Shown: positions 8,232 through 16,227 of the stretch, in pieces
Position numbering within the stretch: the first letter of the stretch is position 1
Layout of the letters: the number at the start of each line of letters is the position of its first letter
Notes under the pieces: model-generated
The model's database searches: none
Told to the model about the DNA's origin: nothing
What the model saw: the letters and a program-made list of their open reading frames with translations, nothing else
Source: Syntrophaceae bacterium
GTDB lineage: Bacteria > Desulfobacterota > Syntrophia > Syntrophales > PHBD01
Assembly: GCA_013177825.1 (NCBI GenBank)
Contig: JABLXX010000001.1
Span: forward strand, 520,936-584,935
Direction of reading: 5' to 3'
DNA length: 64,000 nt
Made by a program: the position numbers and the translations under genes

Positions 8232-8545
8232 GGCGCGGGGGCTGCCACGGGGACTCCCGCCGTCGCGAAAACGTTTCCGCTCTTCGCCTTCTGAAACCGA
8301 AGAGTCTGGGGTCCGGAAACGTTTTCCAATTGCTCCTCTGGGAACCCCCGGTCGCGCCCCCGCGAACGTTGGTCGGGGAGTGGGACTTCCCGGAGCGCGA
8401 ATAGCGGCTTTTTCGGGGCACCCTGCCGTCGCAGCGCAGCGCCCGCAAAGTCATCTGTCTCTACGCCGCTAGGCGCGAGTTATGACTTTGCAGCGGAGCG
8501 AGACGCTGCAGGGTCGAAAAAACGCTTCTGAGCGCGAGGGAAGCC
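8232..8545. repeat. ~315-bp structured intergenic repeat, copy A
   Basis: A 314-bp element whose 5' 36 bases and 3' 219 bases recur at 53655-53971 (2 and 9 differences respectively). Between them lies a copy-specific 59-base block that forms a perfect 13-bp hairpin (8267-8279 with 8314-8326) with an inner 7-bp stem (8280-8286 with 8298-8304). Flanks pair around it (CGCGGGGGC 8234-8242 with 8356-8364). The 3' part folds as nested stems: 8421-8430 with 8502-8513 (2-base bulge), 8445-8454 with 8482-8491, and 8464-8467 with 8472-8475. I do not recognise it as a known RNA family. It occupies most of the 513-base gap between convergent genes. Confidence 0.85.
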
Positions 8546-8593
8546 CTGTCCCACATGCGAGCCCCCATCGGCGCCTGATTTCTGTAAAAAAAG

Positions 8594-8633
8594 GGAAAAA
8601 TAAAGGAGGGGACGGATGGGATATCCGCCCCCC
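8594..8633 (-). terminator. Terminator for the zinc-ribbon DUF3426-like gene
   Basis: Read on the minus strand, a GGGGGGCGGAT/ATCCGTCCCC stem (8608-8617 with 8623-8633) is followed by CTCCTTTATTTTTCCC. It lies 34 bases past the stop of the gene ending at 8667, and is almost the same sequence as the terminator at 8172-8209, inverted. Confidence 0.75.
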
Positions 8634-8666
8634 TTCGTTATCCGTATCCTTTTTTTCCAGCCCCTG

Positions 8667-9671
8667 CTATGGCAGCGCGCGCTCTGCGTCCAGTGGAATG
8701 ACCCCCGTCTTGATGATTCCCGTTTTGTCCACTCCGGCCTTGTCCAGGGCGAAGACGACCATGAACGGGATCGCCGCCCCCGGGGCCAGGCTGTCCTTGG
8801 GGGCGGGTGTGATCTGGGGGAAGGACAGGCGTTTCTGCAGGTCCTCTTCCGAGAGGCTCGCCAGCTCGGCGTCGGAGAGATGGTTCCCTGCATAGGAAAT
8901 GCGGCTTCGAATGATCCGGTCCGACGGGTCGTACAGTTTTCCCTGGATGCGGATCCGGGTCACCGTCTGGGAAGAAATGTTCTGGACGGTTCCCTCCAGG
9001 ATCATCAGATCGCCCAAAAAGACGTTGGCCATCATGCGGCGCCGGACCTGCTGGATCCGGATGTCGCCGGGGTTGACTTCCGCCTGCTGGATGTCCTTTC
9101 CGAACACGGTTTCCAGGGCGGGAACGGCGACAACGAGGTCCGAGACGACGGCCCGCCGCACGTCGGGATACAGAAAGAGGAAGGTGGTCCCGCCGATCAC
9201 CAGGATAAGAAGCACCGACAGGAAGATGAGAAGAAAGGAGGGGCGCCGCCGGGGGGCATCCGTCGCGGGAGGGACGGGCTCTTCCTCTTCCTCCTTTTCT
9301 TCCTCCGGGGACGGTCTGTCCAAGGCCCGGGGGGGATAGTCCTCGGGCATGCGCCGGGGCTCCGCCTCGCGAAGGGCCTCCCGGATCCGGTCCGCGGCCA
9401 TCATCACCGTGTCGCCCTGCCGGGGTGCATTGGAGGGAGGTTGACTTCCGGGCAGCAGGATCTTGAGGTCCGAGGCCTCGGAGAGTTCCGGAGGAGGAGC
9501 CGGCGGTTCCTCGATCGCCTCTTCCGGTTCGGGCCTGGCCGCTTCCCGCTGCGGGTTTTCCTGGAAAAAAACGGCTTTGCAGCTTGTGCACCGCACCCAG
9601 GCCCCGTCGGCTTCCATCAGGGTATCGTCAAAGCGGTATTTTGTGCCGCATGCTTCGCACCGGATGATCAT
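8667..9671 (-). CDS. Zinc-ribbon (MJ0042 type) membrane protein with DUF3426-like C-terminus
   Basis: A 334-residue protein with an N-terminal zinc ribbon (Cys5, Cys8, Cys28, Cys31), a long low-complexity acidic and proline-rich linker (about 38-140), one transmembrane helix (145-168) and a C-terminal domain of about 165 residues resembling DUF3426, predicted to lie outside the membrane. This architecture is common in Desulfobacterota and other proteobacteria, and its role is not established. A clear AAGGAGG site precedes the ATG. It follows hpt on the same strand by 55 bases and ends at its own terminator. Confidence 0.8.
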   Translation of the reverse strand: MIIRCEACGTKYRFDDTLMEADGAWVRCTSCKAVFFQENPQREAARPEPEEAIEEPPAPPPELSEASDLKILLPGSQPPSNAPRQGDTVMMAADRIREALREAEPRRMPEDYPPRALDRPSPEEEKEEEEEPVPPATDAPRRRPSFLLIFLSVLLILVIGGTTFLFLYPDVRRAVVSDLVVAVPALETVFGKDIQQAEVNPGDIRIQQVRRRMMANVFLGDLMILEGTVQNISSQTVTRIRIQGKLYDPSDRIIRSRISYAGNHLSDAELASLSEEDLQKRLSFPQITPAPKDSLAPGAAIPFMVVFALDKAGVDKTGIIKTGVIPLDAERALP

Positions 9672-9726
9672 GACTCCTCCTTGCCGCGTGGTTTTCTCCC
9701 GGTCTGCCGGAAGTCCGGACTTGCCT

Positions 9727-10257
9727 TCACTTTCCCGCGTTCAGGACGCAGACGTCGGGAAGAAAGCGGCCCTGTTCGTCGAAGTCGAGTCCGTAGCCGA
9801 TGACGAAACCATCGTCCATGGTGAACCCCACGAAATCCGCCTCGAAGGGAACCTTCCGGCGGAGCTTCTTGTCGAGGAAGGCGCAGACTTTCAGACTCCG
9901 GGGATTGCGGGCCCGCAGGTTCTCTACGAGGTAGGTCAGGGTGAGGCCCGTGTCGATGATGTCCTCGACAATGAGGACGTCCTTCCCGGTGATGTCGGTC
10001 TCGATGTCCTTGGTGAGTTCGATCCGGCCGGATGTTTCCGTGCCGGAGCCGTAGCTGGCAACGCGGATGAAGTCGATCCGGCAGGGAATGCGGAGGGCCC
10101 GGACAAGATCGGCCATGAACATGAAGGCCCCCTTCAGAACGCCGATGACGACGAGATTGCGGTCTTCGTAGGCCCTGGAGACCTCTTCCCCCAGTTCGAG
10201 AACCCTCTCCCGGATGGCTTCCCGGGAATAGAGGACCGATTTTCTCATGGCCTCCAT
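9727..10257 (-). CDS. hpt: Hypoxanthine phosphoribosyltransferase
   Basis: A 176-residue type I phosphoribosyltransferase that salvages hypoxanthine (and usually guanine) with PRPP to form IMP or GMP. The PRPP-binding motif VLIVEDIIDTGLTL spans residues 94-107, and LKGAFMFMADL (about 41-51) and the C-terminal VGFTMDDGFVIGYGLD block are typical. The ATG at 10257 is chosen because AAGGAGGG lies six bases upstream; the ATG two codons earlier abuts the ribosome binding site. It lies between the Cys-rich gene and the zinc-ribbon gene and near purU, so this strand carries several purine-related genes. Confidence 0.92.
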   Translation of the reverse strand: MEAMRKSVLYSREAIRERVLELGEEVSRAYEDRNLVVIGVLKGAFMFMADLVRALRIPCRIDFIRVASYGSGTETSGRIELTKDIETDITGKDVLIVEDIIDTGLTLTYLVENLRARNPRSLKVCAFLDKKLRRKVPFEADFVGFTMDDGFVIGYGLDFDEQGRFLPDVCVLNAGK

Positions 10258-10327
10258 CGCCATCCCTCCTTATGTTGCCGATTTTCCATATCTTATGTGC
10301 CCACCCCTGTCAACCCGAAATCCTTCC

Positions 10328-11143
10328 TCAGGCCGCGCCGCCAAAGGCCCGGGCGAAGGTCTCGATATGGGATTCGATGATCGCCTCCGCCTGCCGGAGG
10401 TCGTCCGCGGTCCGGAGCTCCGAGGAGAGGCTGAGAAAAATCCGGTCGAAGGGGGATCGCTCACATCCCAGGGCGTCGTAGTCGATGAAGGAGATCATGT
10501 ACTGGGAGCCGTCGAAGTAGTATTTCCCCAGCCGGTTTACGTCGGGAGAGCGGAAGGGCCAGTTCAGCTTGAGCTCGAAGTAGGCGAGGGCCTTCTCCCG
10601 GGTCGGCCCTTCCCGGAAGGCCTCCGGCGGGGGCATGCGGCCGACACGCTCGCTGATCAGGCGGAAATACTCTTTGGAGAAGTCGATGTCCGTCACGCAC
10701 AGGCCGAAGAGGTACCAGTCGTCCAGGAGGTCCACGAGGGCCCGCTGCTCCGCCGGGGCCAGGTAGGTGTAGCTGGGGCAGAAGTGGCCGTCGCAGAGCT
10801 CCCGGCCGTAGAAGGAGGCGTCCCGCAGGTCCCGCCCCTCGTTCTGCATCGGATGGAGGAGGCATCCCACCTGCGTTTCTTCCTCATTCAGGAAACCGAC
10901 GAACTCGCAGCAGTAGATGACCTCATAGCGCTTCGTCGGGTCTTCCTCCTGCAGAACGAGGCGCGAGAAGGTCTCCGGATCGAAGTCCGGACCGGCCAGG
11001 CGACGGTAGAGGGTGGTGCGGCGACGGAAGCGCCGGACGAGGGATTCCCGGGTGCTGTCGGCGTAGTTGTAGATGCCGCAGCAGGCCCCGCATGACTGGG
11101 CACCGGGCTGGCAGAGATGGACGAAATCGGGTCCCCGGTTCAT
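10328..11143 (-). CDS. Cysteine-rich protein of unknown function (CxxCC metal-binding type)
   Basis: A 271-residue protein with nine cysteines in patterns that suggest a metal site: Cys11, Cys18, Cys21, Cys22, then Cys78-Cys79, Cys94, Cys117 and Cys122. The CGACCGIYN start is reminiscent of YkgJ/CxxCxxCC zinc- or iron-chelating proteins, but the protein is longer and I cannot place it firmly. The C-terminal half is helical and Cys-poor. It starts 12 bases after purU ends, with a weak ribosome binding site, so it is probably cotranscribed with purU. Confidence 0.65.
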   Translation of the reverse strand: MNRGPDFVHLCQPGAQSCGACCGIYNYADSTRESLVRRFRRRTTLYRRLAGPDFDPETFSRLVLQEEDPTKRYEVIYCCEFVGFLNEEETQVGCLLHPMQNEGRDLRDASFYGRELCDGHFCPSYTYLAPAEQRALVDLLDDWYLFGLCVTDIDFSKEYFRLISERVGRMPPPEAFREGPTREKALAYFELKLNWPFRSPDVNRLGKYYFDGSQYMISFIDYDALGCERSPFDRIFLSLSSELRTADDLRQAEAIIESHIETFARAFGGAA

Positions 11144-11155
11144 GACGGACGGGGC

Positions 11156-12013
11156 CTATTCGAAGACGACTGTTTTCGAGCCGTAGGGGAGGATACGGTT
11201 CTCCAGGTGGAGGCGCACGGCCCGGGCGAGGACGATCCGCTCCAGGTCCTGGCTCTTGAGCTGGATGTCCTCCACGGAGTCGCGGTGGCTGATCTTGATG
11301 ACATCCTGGGCGATGATCGGCCCGTCGTCCAGCTTCTGTGTCACATAGTGGCTCGTGGCGCCGATGATCTTCACGCCCCGGTCGTAGGCCTGCTGGTAGG
11401 GCTTGGGGCCGGCGAAGGCGGGGAGGAAGGAGTGGTGGATGTTGATGATTCGGTTGGGATACTCACGGACGAATTTGCCACTTAGGATCTGCATGTATCG
11501 CGCCAGAACGATAACATCGATCTTCTCCTTCTTCAGGAGGGTGATCTCCTTCGCTTCCTGGCGACTCTTGGTCTCAGGCGTGATGGGGAAGCACTCGAAA
11601 CGAAGGCCGAAGGGCTCCACCAGGGACCGCAGCTCCTCATGGTTTCCGATGACCAGGGGGATCTCCGCCCGGAACTCCCCCATCCGGTGCCGCAGCATCA
11701 GGTCGTAGAGGCAATGCGGGTGGCGGGAGGCGAAGACGGCCATCCGGGGAACCGTATCCGTGAAGTGCAGGCTCCAGGTCATGTCGAACTTCCGGGCCGT
11801 GTGTTTAAATACGTCGCCGATCTCGTCCCGGGGGATGTTGAACCCGTCCAGTTCCCACTCGATGCGCATGAAGAAAATTTTCTTCCTGATGGACGTGTGC
11901 TGGGCGGCGTGGACGATGTTGCCGTTCTGCTGGAAGATGAAGTTGGAGATGTTTGCCACCAGCCCCTTCTGGTCGGGACAGGACAGGAGCAGGACGGCAT
12001 TGGGCCCGTTCAT
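11156..12013 (-). CDS. purU: Formyltetrahydrofolate deformylase
   Basis: A 285-residue enzyme that hydrolyses 10-formyl-THF to formate and THF, balancing the one-carbon pool and supplying formate. An N-terminal ACT domain (about residues 6-85) precedes a formyltransferase-fold domain with NIHHSFLPAF (191-200) and the catalytic aspartate in TQKLDDGPIIAQD (225-237). The ATG at 12013 has GAGGAG seven bases upstream. A near-consensus promoter lies about 50 bases before it. The Cys-rich gene follows immediately. Confidence 0.92.
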   Translation of the reverse strand: MNGPNAVLLLSCPDQKGLVANISNFIFQQNGNIVHAAQHTSIRKKIFFMRIEWELDGFNIPRDEIGDVFKHTARKFDMTWSLHFTDTVPRMAVFASRHPHCLYDLMLRHRMGEFRAEIPLVIGNHEELRSLVEPFGLRFECFPITPETKSRQEAKEITLLKKEKIDVIVLARYMQILSGKFVREYPNRIINIHHSFLPAFAGPKPYQQAYDRGVKIIGATSHYVTQKLDDGPIIAQDVIKISHRDSVEDIQLKSQDLERIVLARAVRLHLENRILPYGSKTVVFE

Positions 12014-12068
12014 GGTTCGTCTCCTCAAGGGGGCGGAATGAAAGGATAATGGAACGTCTTCCCGGGGC

Positions 12069-12097
12069 TATATAGGAGGAATGGAATTGCAGGTCAA
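12069..12097 (-). promoter_or_regulatory. Sigma70-type promoter for purU
   Basis: On the minus strand TTGACC (12092-12097) and TATATA (12069-12074) are separated by exactly 17 bases, in the gap between divergent purU and the plus-strand gene at 12202. Confidence 0.65.
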
Positions 12098-12201
12098 GGG
12101 CAAAGATGATAAGAGGACCCCTCCGGCTGATGTTGCCGGAGGCCCGGAAGGCCGGCATTCCTTAAGCGGGGAGCCGGCCCCGGAGCGCGCAGGGGAAGAA
12201 C

Positions 12202-12603
12202 ATGAGCAGGATCGTCGAGAACATTCATCTGTCCAACGGCCTTGTCTTGGAAGTGTGGGACCTGTCCCGGCCGATCGCGGCGGACACCACGAAGGTGGAA
12301 CTGTACATCCGGGTGAAGGTGCCCTTCGAGGAGTCTCATTTCGACGCCCCCGGACATTATGATCTCACCCGGCGGGTCTTCGGTCCCGAGGGAGTCTACG
12401 AATACAGGAAAGAGCGGACCTTTGTAAACAACGTCGACCGGGAGACCGTCTTCGCGGAACTCCTGAACGGTTTTCGGGCGGATGCCCTCCCGTACCTCGA
12501 ACGGCCCGACTTCCCCCGGCGGTTTTCCCTGAACCGGCATCGGGAGATCCTCCAGAATCCATGGAAGTACCCGGTGCGGCTGCCTGATGGAGGCACGACG
12601 TGA
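12202..12603 (+). CDS. Conserved-looking protein of unknown function
   Basis: A 133-residue protein with no signal peptide or membrane segment. It begins MSRIVENIHLSNGLVLEVWD and has a beta-rich N-terminal half with EVWDLSRPIAADTTKVEL, then an ERTFVNN motif and a basic C-terminus. I do not recognise the family. A purine-rich GGGGAAG site precedes the ATG. Its stop overlaps the GTG start of the next gene (GTGA), so the two are translationally coupled. Confidence 0.6.
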   Translation: MSRIVENIHLSNGLVLEVWDLSRPIAADTTKVELYIRVKVPFEESHFDAPGHYDLTRRVFGPEGVYEYRKERTFVNNVDRETVFAELLNGFRADALPYLERPDFPRRFSLNRHREILQNPWKYPVRLPDGGTT

Positions 12604-13391
12604 AGGCACTGCTGACGGACCTGGCAAATGAACAGGCGGCCTTGGACTGCCTGGTAGCGGACATACGAGATGACCAGTGGTCGGTCATGACCCCGTTTTC
12701 CGAGTGGACCGTACAGGACCAGGTCAGCCACCTGGCTTTCTTTGACGGTGCCGCGTTCCTGGCAATGACGGATCCGCAGGCCTTTCAGGCGCAGTCGGCG
12801 ACGTTTCCGGCGGACGAGACGGTCTTCGATGTCACCCTGGACAAGGGACGACGGATGGCGCCGGCGGATCTGCTGGCCTGGTGGCGCCGCGAGCGGGATT
12901 CCCTCCTGGGGGCTCTCGGCAGCCGGGAAGCAAAGGACCGGATCGAATGGTTCGGTCCCCCCATGAGCGTCCGGACCCTGGCCACGGCCCGCCTGATGGA
13001 GACCTGGGCCCACGGCCAGAACATCGTCGACGCCTTGGATCTCAAGCGTCCTGCCACGGCGAGGCTCCGGCACATCGCCCAACTGGGATACATCACCTTC
13101 GGCTGGAGTTTCTTCAACCGCCGCCTCGATCCTCCCGACAAGCTGATCCGGCTGGAACTCCTGGCCCCGGGAGGAGACACCTGGGCCTGGGGACCCGATG
13201 CGGCCGATGAGACCGTCCGGGGGCCGGCGGAGGATTTCTGTCTCGTCGTCACCCAGCGCCGCCATCCCTACGATACGGGACTCGAATGGAGCGGTCCCGC
13301 GACGGAGCAATGGCTCCTGTATGCCCAGGCCTTTGCGGGTCCGCCCACCTTCGGTCCCCGGCCGGGGCGGTTTCCGAGAACGAGGGAGTGA
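12600..13391 (+). CDS. TIGR03084-type protein (DinB/maleylpyruvate-isomerase-like fold)
   Basis: A 263-residue protein with an N-terminal DinB-like four-helix domain (QDQVSHLAFFDGAAF near 38-52, a possible metal-binding histidine, and a later METWAHGQ histidine). These features match the TIGR03084 branch of the mycothiol-dependent maleylpyruvate isomerase-like superfamily. It starts with GTG, which overlaps the stop of the upstream unknown gene. The substrate is unknown. The family is best known from actinobacteria; copies occur elsewhere. Confidence 0.7.
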   Translation: MKALLTDLANEQAALDCLVADIRDDQWSVMTPFSEWTVQDQVSHLAFFDGAAFLAMTDPQAFQAQSATFPADETVFDVTLDKGRRMAPADLLAWWRRERDSLLGALGSREAKDRIEWFGPPMSVRTLATARLMETWAHGQNIVDALDLKRPATARLRHIAQLGYITFGWSFFNRRLDPPDKLIRLELLAPGGDTWAWGPDAADETVRGPAEDFCLVVTQRRHPYDTGLEWSGPATEQWLLYAQAFAGPPTFGPRPGRFPRTRE

Positions 13392-13590
13392 CGGTCGAGA
13401 CCGGGCGGGGCCGTGAAGATTCTCTCCTGTCCGCCTGGCTTTCCTGGCAACCTGCTACCCACAAGATCGCCGATGCTTTCCTGAAACGGAGGGGTTGCCG
13501 GGTTTCCGGCGCCGCCGACGGGGGCGCCGGCACACTGTCCCGCGCGACGCCACGGTCCGCCGGGGAGCCGCGAAAGGCGGCCGCGGATTG
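13392..13590 (+). other. 199-base GC-rich leader before the radical SAM gene
   Basis: There is no convincing open reading frame with a ribosome binding site here. The stretch contains a perfect 6-bp stem (GGCGCC around 13508 and 13525) and other inverted segments. It could be an untranslated leader, or a remnant. I could not match it to a known riboswitch. Confidence 0.35.
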
Positions 13591-16062
13591 ATGAACTGGA
13601 AAGATCTGCTGGTATCCGTTGAGAAGCCCGGCCGGTACATCGGCGGCGAGGTGAATGCCCTGCGGAGAGACCCCGCCACCTGCCGGCTCCGGTTTGCCCT
13701 TGCCTTTCCCGATGCCTATGAAGTGGGCATGTCCCACCTGGGACTTCAGATCCTTTATTCCATCCTCGGCACCCGGTCCGACATCCTGGTGGAACGCTGT
13801 TTCGCTCCCTGGCCCGATATGGAACGTCTTTTGAGGGAGGCGGGCGTTCCCCTCTCTTCCCTCGAGTCCGGAATTCCCCTCCGGGACTTCGACGTCGTGG
13901 GCTTCTCCCTCCAGTACGAGCTATGCTACACAAACGTCCTCAACATGCTGGACCTGGGAGGCATTCCCCTCCGGGCCGCCGACCGGCGGGACGGAGATCC
14001 CCTCGTCGTTGCCGGCGGGCCCTGCGCCTTCAATCCGGCCCCCGTGTCGGCCTTCATCGACGCCTTTGCCGTCGGCGAGGGGGAGGAGGTCGTTTCGGAG
14101 ATCGCCGAGGCCGTTCTGGAGGGCCGGGAGCGGGGAGAGGGGCGCCGGGGCCTCCTGGAGCGCCTGGCCGCCCTGGAAGGCGTCTATGTTCCTGTCCTGC
14201 CCCGGGCGGGCCGTGTCCGGAAACGCGTCGTGGCGGACCTCAACCGGTGGAGCGCCCCCCGGCGGCCCGTGGTGCCCCTGGTGAAGGCCGTCCACGACCG
14301 GGTGAATCTGGAGATCGCCCGGGGATGCACCCGGGGCTGCCGCTTCTGCCAGGCCGGCATGGTCTGGCGGCCCGTCCGGGAGCGCAATCCGGCCCTGCTC
14401 ATGGACATGGCTGAGGAGATGCTCTGCGCCACCGGGCACGACGAGCTTTCGCTCCTGTCGCTCAGCTCCGGCGATTACAGCCGGATCGAGCCGCTCCTGG
14501 AAGGCCTGATGGCCCGCCACTACGACGACCGTGTAGCCTTGGCCCTGCCGTCGCTCCGCGTAGAGACCCTGACCGGGAACCTGATCGAGCAGATCCGGCG
14601 GGTCCGCAAGACGAGCTTCACCCTGGCTCCGGAGGCGGGGACCCAGCGCCTGCGGAACCGGATCAACAAGGGAAATGCGGAGGAGGATCTCCTCCGGACG
14701 GCCTCCCGGGTCTTCGAGGCGGGCTGGAGGTCTATGAAACTGTATTTCATGATCGGCCTTCCCGGAGAGACGCAGGAAGACCTGGAGGGGATCGCCGAAT
14801 TGGCGTACCGGACGCTGGGCGTGGCGGGAAAGCGGGGACAGGTGACGGTGAGCCTCTCCACGTTCGTGCCGAAGCCCCATACGCCCTTTCAGTGGGAAGC
14901 CCAGATGTCCCTGGAGGAGACCCTCGAGAAGCAGAAATTTTTCCGGGGGCGGATCCGAAACCGGAACCTGCCCGTCAAGTGGCACGATGCCCGGATGAGC
15001 CTCCTGGAGGGCGTCTTTTCCAGGGGGGACGAGCGCCTTGGCGACCTGCTGGAAGAGGCCTTCCGTCTGGGATGCCGGTTCGACGGCTGGTCGGACCGCT
15101 ACCGCTTTGACCTCTGGGAGGAGGCCCTTCGCCGGACGGGGATCGATCCGGCGGACTGCCTGCGTGAGCGGGGGAGCGGCGAGGTGCTGCCCTGGGACGG
15201 GATCGACGCCGGCGTGGAGAGGGAATTTCTCCTGGAGGAGCGGGAACGGGCCCGACGGGAAGAAGCCACGGCGGACTGCCGGACGGCGGGATGCACGAAC
15301 TGCGGCGCCTGCGACCATGATGTCATCCGGATTGTCGAGGCTGCGGAGGAAGCGCTTCCGGCATCGGGCCGACAGGAAGGGGAGCGGATGCCGGACGCCG
15401 CGATTCCCGTCTGCTACCGGATGACCTTTGCCAAGCGGGGGACCTCCCGGTTTCTCTCCCACTTGGAGCTGTCCTCGGCCCTCCTCCGGGCCATGAAGCA
15501 GGCGGGGCTGGCCTTCGTCTTCAGCGGCGGCTTCCACCCCCACCCAAAGGTCTCCTTTGCATCGGCCACCGCAGTCGGCATGGAAAGCACGGCCGAATAC
15601 CTGGAGGTTCAGGTTCAGGAGAAGGATCCGGTCCTGCCCTCCCTTCCGGACCGGATCAACGCCTTCCTGCCGGCGGGGCTGGAAATTACGGCGGCGGAGG
15701 AGATTCCTCCCTTTGGATGGTCCCTGGCGGAGCAGGTTTCGGGTTTCTCTTTCCGGATCGCCTTTCCCCGAGAGACCTCCCCGGAGGAATGGGACCGCCT
15801 GGCCGGCCGCGCCGGAGAGTTTCTGGCAGCGGAGTGCTTCCCCGTTACCCGGGAGGCGAAGGGCAAGGTCACGACCCGGGACGTGCGGCCCCTGGTGAGC
15901 CGGCTTCTGGTGGATCCGGCCGCTTTTGCCGTCGAGGCAGACGTGGCCATGGGGCCGGCGGGCTCCGTTCGTCCCCTGGAGATCCTCACGCAGGTCCTCG
16001 GCATCCCGAAAGCGGAAGCGGCCCGCCTGCCCGTCCTCAAGACGGAGACCTTCTTCCGGTGA
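13591..16062 (+). CDS. B12-binding-domain radical SAM protein fused to DUF2344 (TIGR03960/TIGR03936)
   Basis: An 823-residue fusion. The N-terminal region (about 1-200) resembles the B12-binding-like domain of the TIGR03960 family. A radical SAM core follows, with the [4Fe-4S] motif CTRGCRFC near residues 246-253. A cysteine cluster CRTAGCTNCGACD lies near 562-575, and the C-terminal DUF2344 domain (TIGR03936) starts near 606 with RMTFAKRGTSRFLSHLEL. The chemistry is uncharacterised. Neighbours fit: the gene is classically upstream of rplU-rpmA-obgE in this lineage, often with ribonuclease G. The ATG at 13591 is chosen because the family alignment begins at MNWKDLLVSVEKPGRYIGGE; its ribosome binding site is weak. 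Confidence 0.88.
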   Translation: MNWKDLLVSVEKPGRYIGGEVNALRRDPATCRLRFALAFPDAYEVGMSHLGLQILYSILGTRSDILVERCFAPWPDMERLLREAGVPLSSLESGIPLRDFDVVGFSLQYELCYTNVLNMLDLGGIPLRAADRRDGDPLVVAGGPCAFNPAPVSAFIDAFAVGEGEEVVSEIAEAVLEGRERGEGRRGLLERLAALEGVYVPVLPRAGRVRKRVVADLNRWSAPRRPVVPLVKAVHDRVNLEIARGCTRGCRFCQAGMVWRPVRERNPALLMDMAEEMLCATGHDELSLLSLSSGDYSRIEPLLEGLMARHYDDRVALALPSLRVETLTGNLIEQIRRVRKTSFTLAPEAGTQRLRNRINKGNAEEDLLRTASRVFEAGWRSMKLYFMIGLPGETQEDLEGIAELAYRTLGVAGKRGQVTVSLSTFVPKPHTPFQWEAQMSLEETLEKQKFFRGRIRNRNLPVKWHDARMSLLEGVFSRGDERLGDLLEEAFRLGCRFDGWSDRYRFDLWEEALRRTGIDPADCLRERGSGEVLPWDGIDAGVEREFLLEERERARREEATADCRTAGCTNCGACDHDVIRIVEAAEEALPASGRQEGERMPDAAIPVCYRMTFAKRGTSRFLSHLELSSALLRAMKQAGLAFVFSGGFHPHPKVSFASATAVGMESTAEYLEVQVQEKDPVLPSLPDRINAFLPAGLEITAAEEIPPFGWSLAEQVSGFSFRIAFPRETSPEEWDRLAGRAGEFLAAECFPVTREAKGKVTTRDVRPLVSRLLVDPAAFAVEADVAMGPAGSVRPLEILTQVLGIPKAEAARLPVLKTETFFR

Positions 16063-16159
16063 TTTGCCGATCCCCCCCGGCCGCGCCCCCGCGACTGGTC
16101 TGCCCGTACGGGACACGGGGGCTCCCGGGAGTGCGACGGCCGATGGATATATTTTTTGG

Positions 16160-16188
16160 TTGACAAACGGCGTCGAATTGCGTAGGTA
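16160..16188 (+). promoter_or_regulatory. Candidate promoter for rplU-rpmA
   Basis: A perfect TTGACA (16160-16165) is followed after 17 bases by TAGGTA (16183-16188), a weak -10, then a 39-base leader to the rplU ATG. An independent promoter here is usual for L21. Confidence 0.5.
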
Positions 16189-16227
16189 GCCTTTTCCAAT
16201 TTTTCTGACAGCGAAGGAATTTCTCTC

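Noticed and set aside
13392-13590. Cobalamin riboswitch before the B12-domain radical SAM gene
   Set aside because: A short CACTGT and some GC-rich stems are present, but the conserved B12-box order and spacing are missing.
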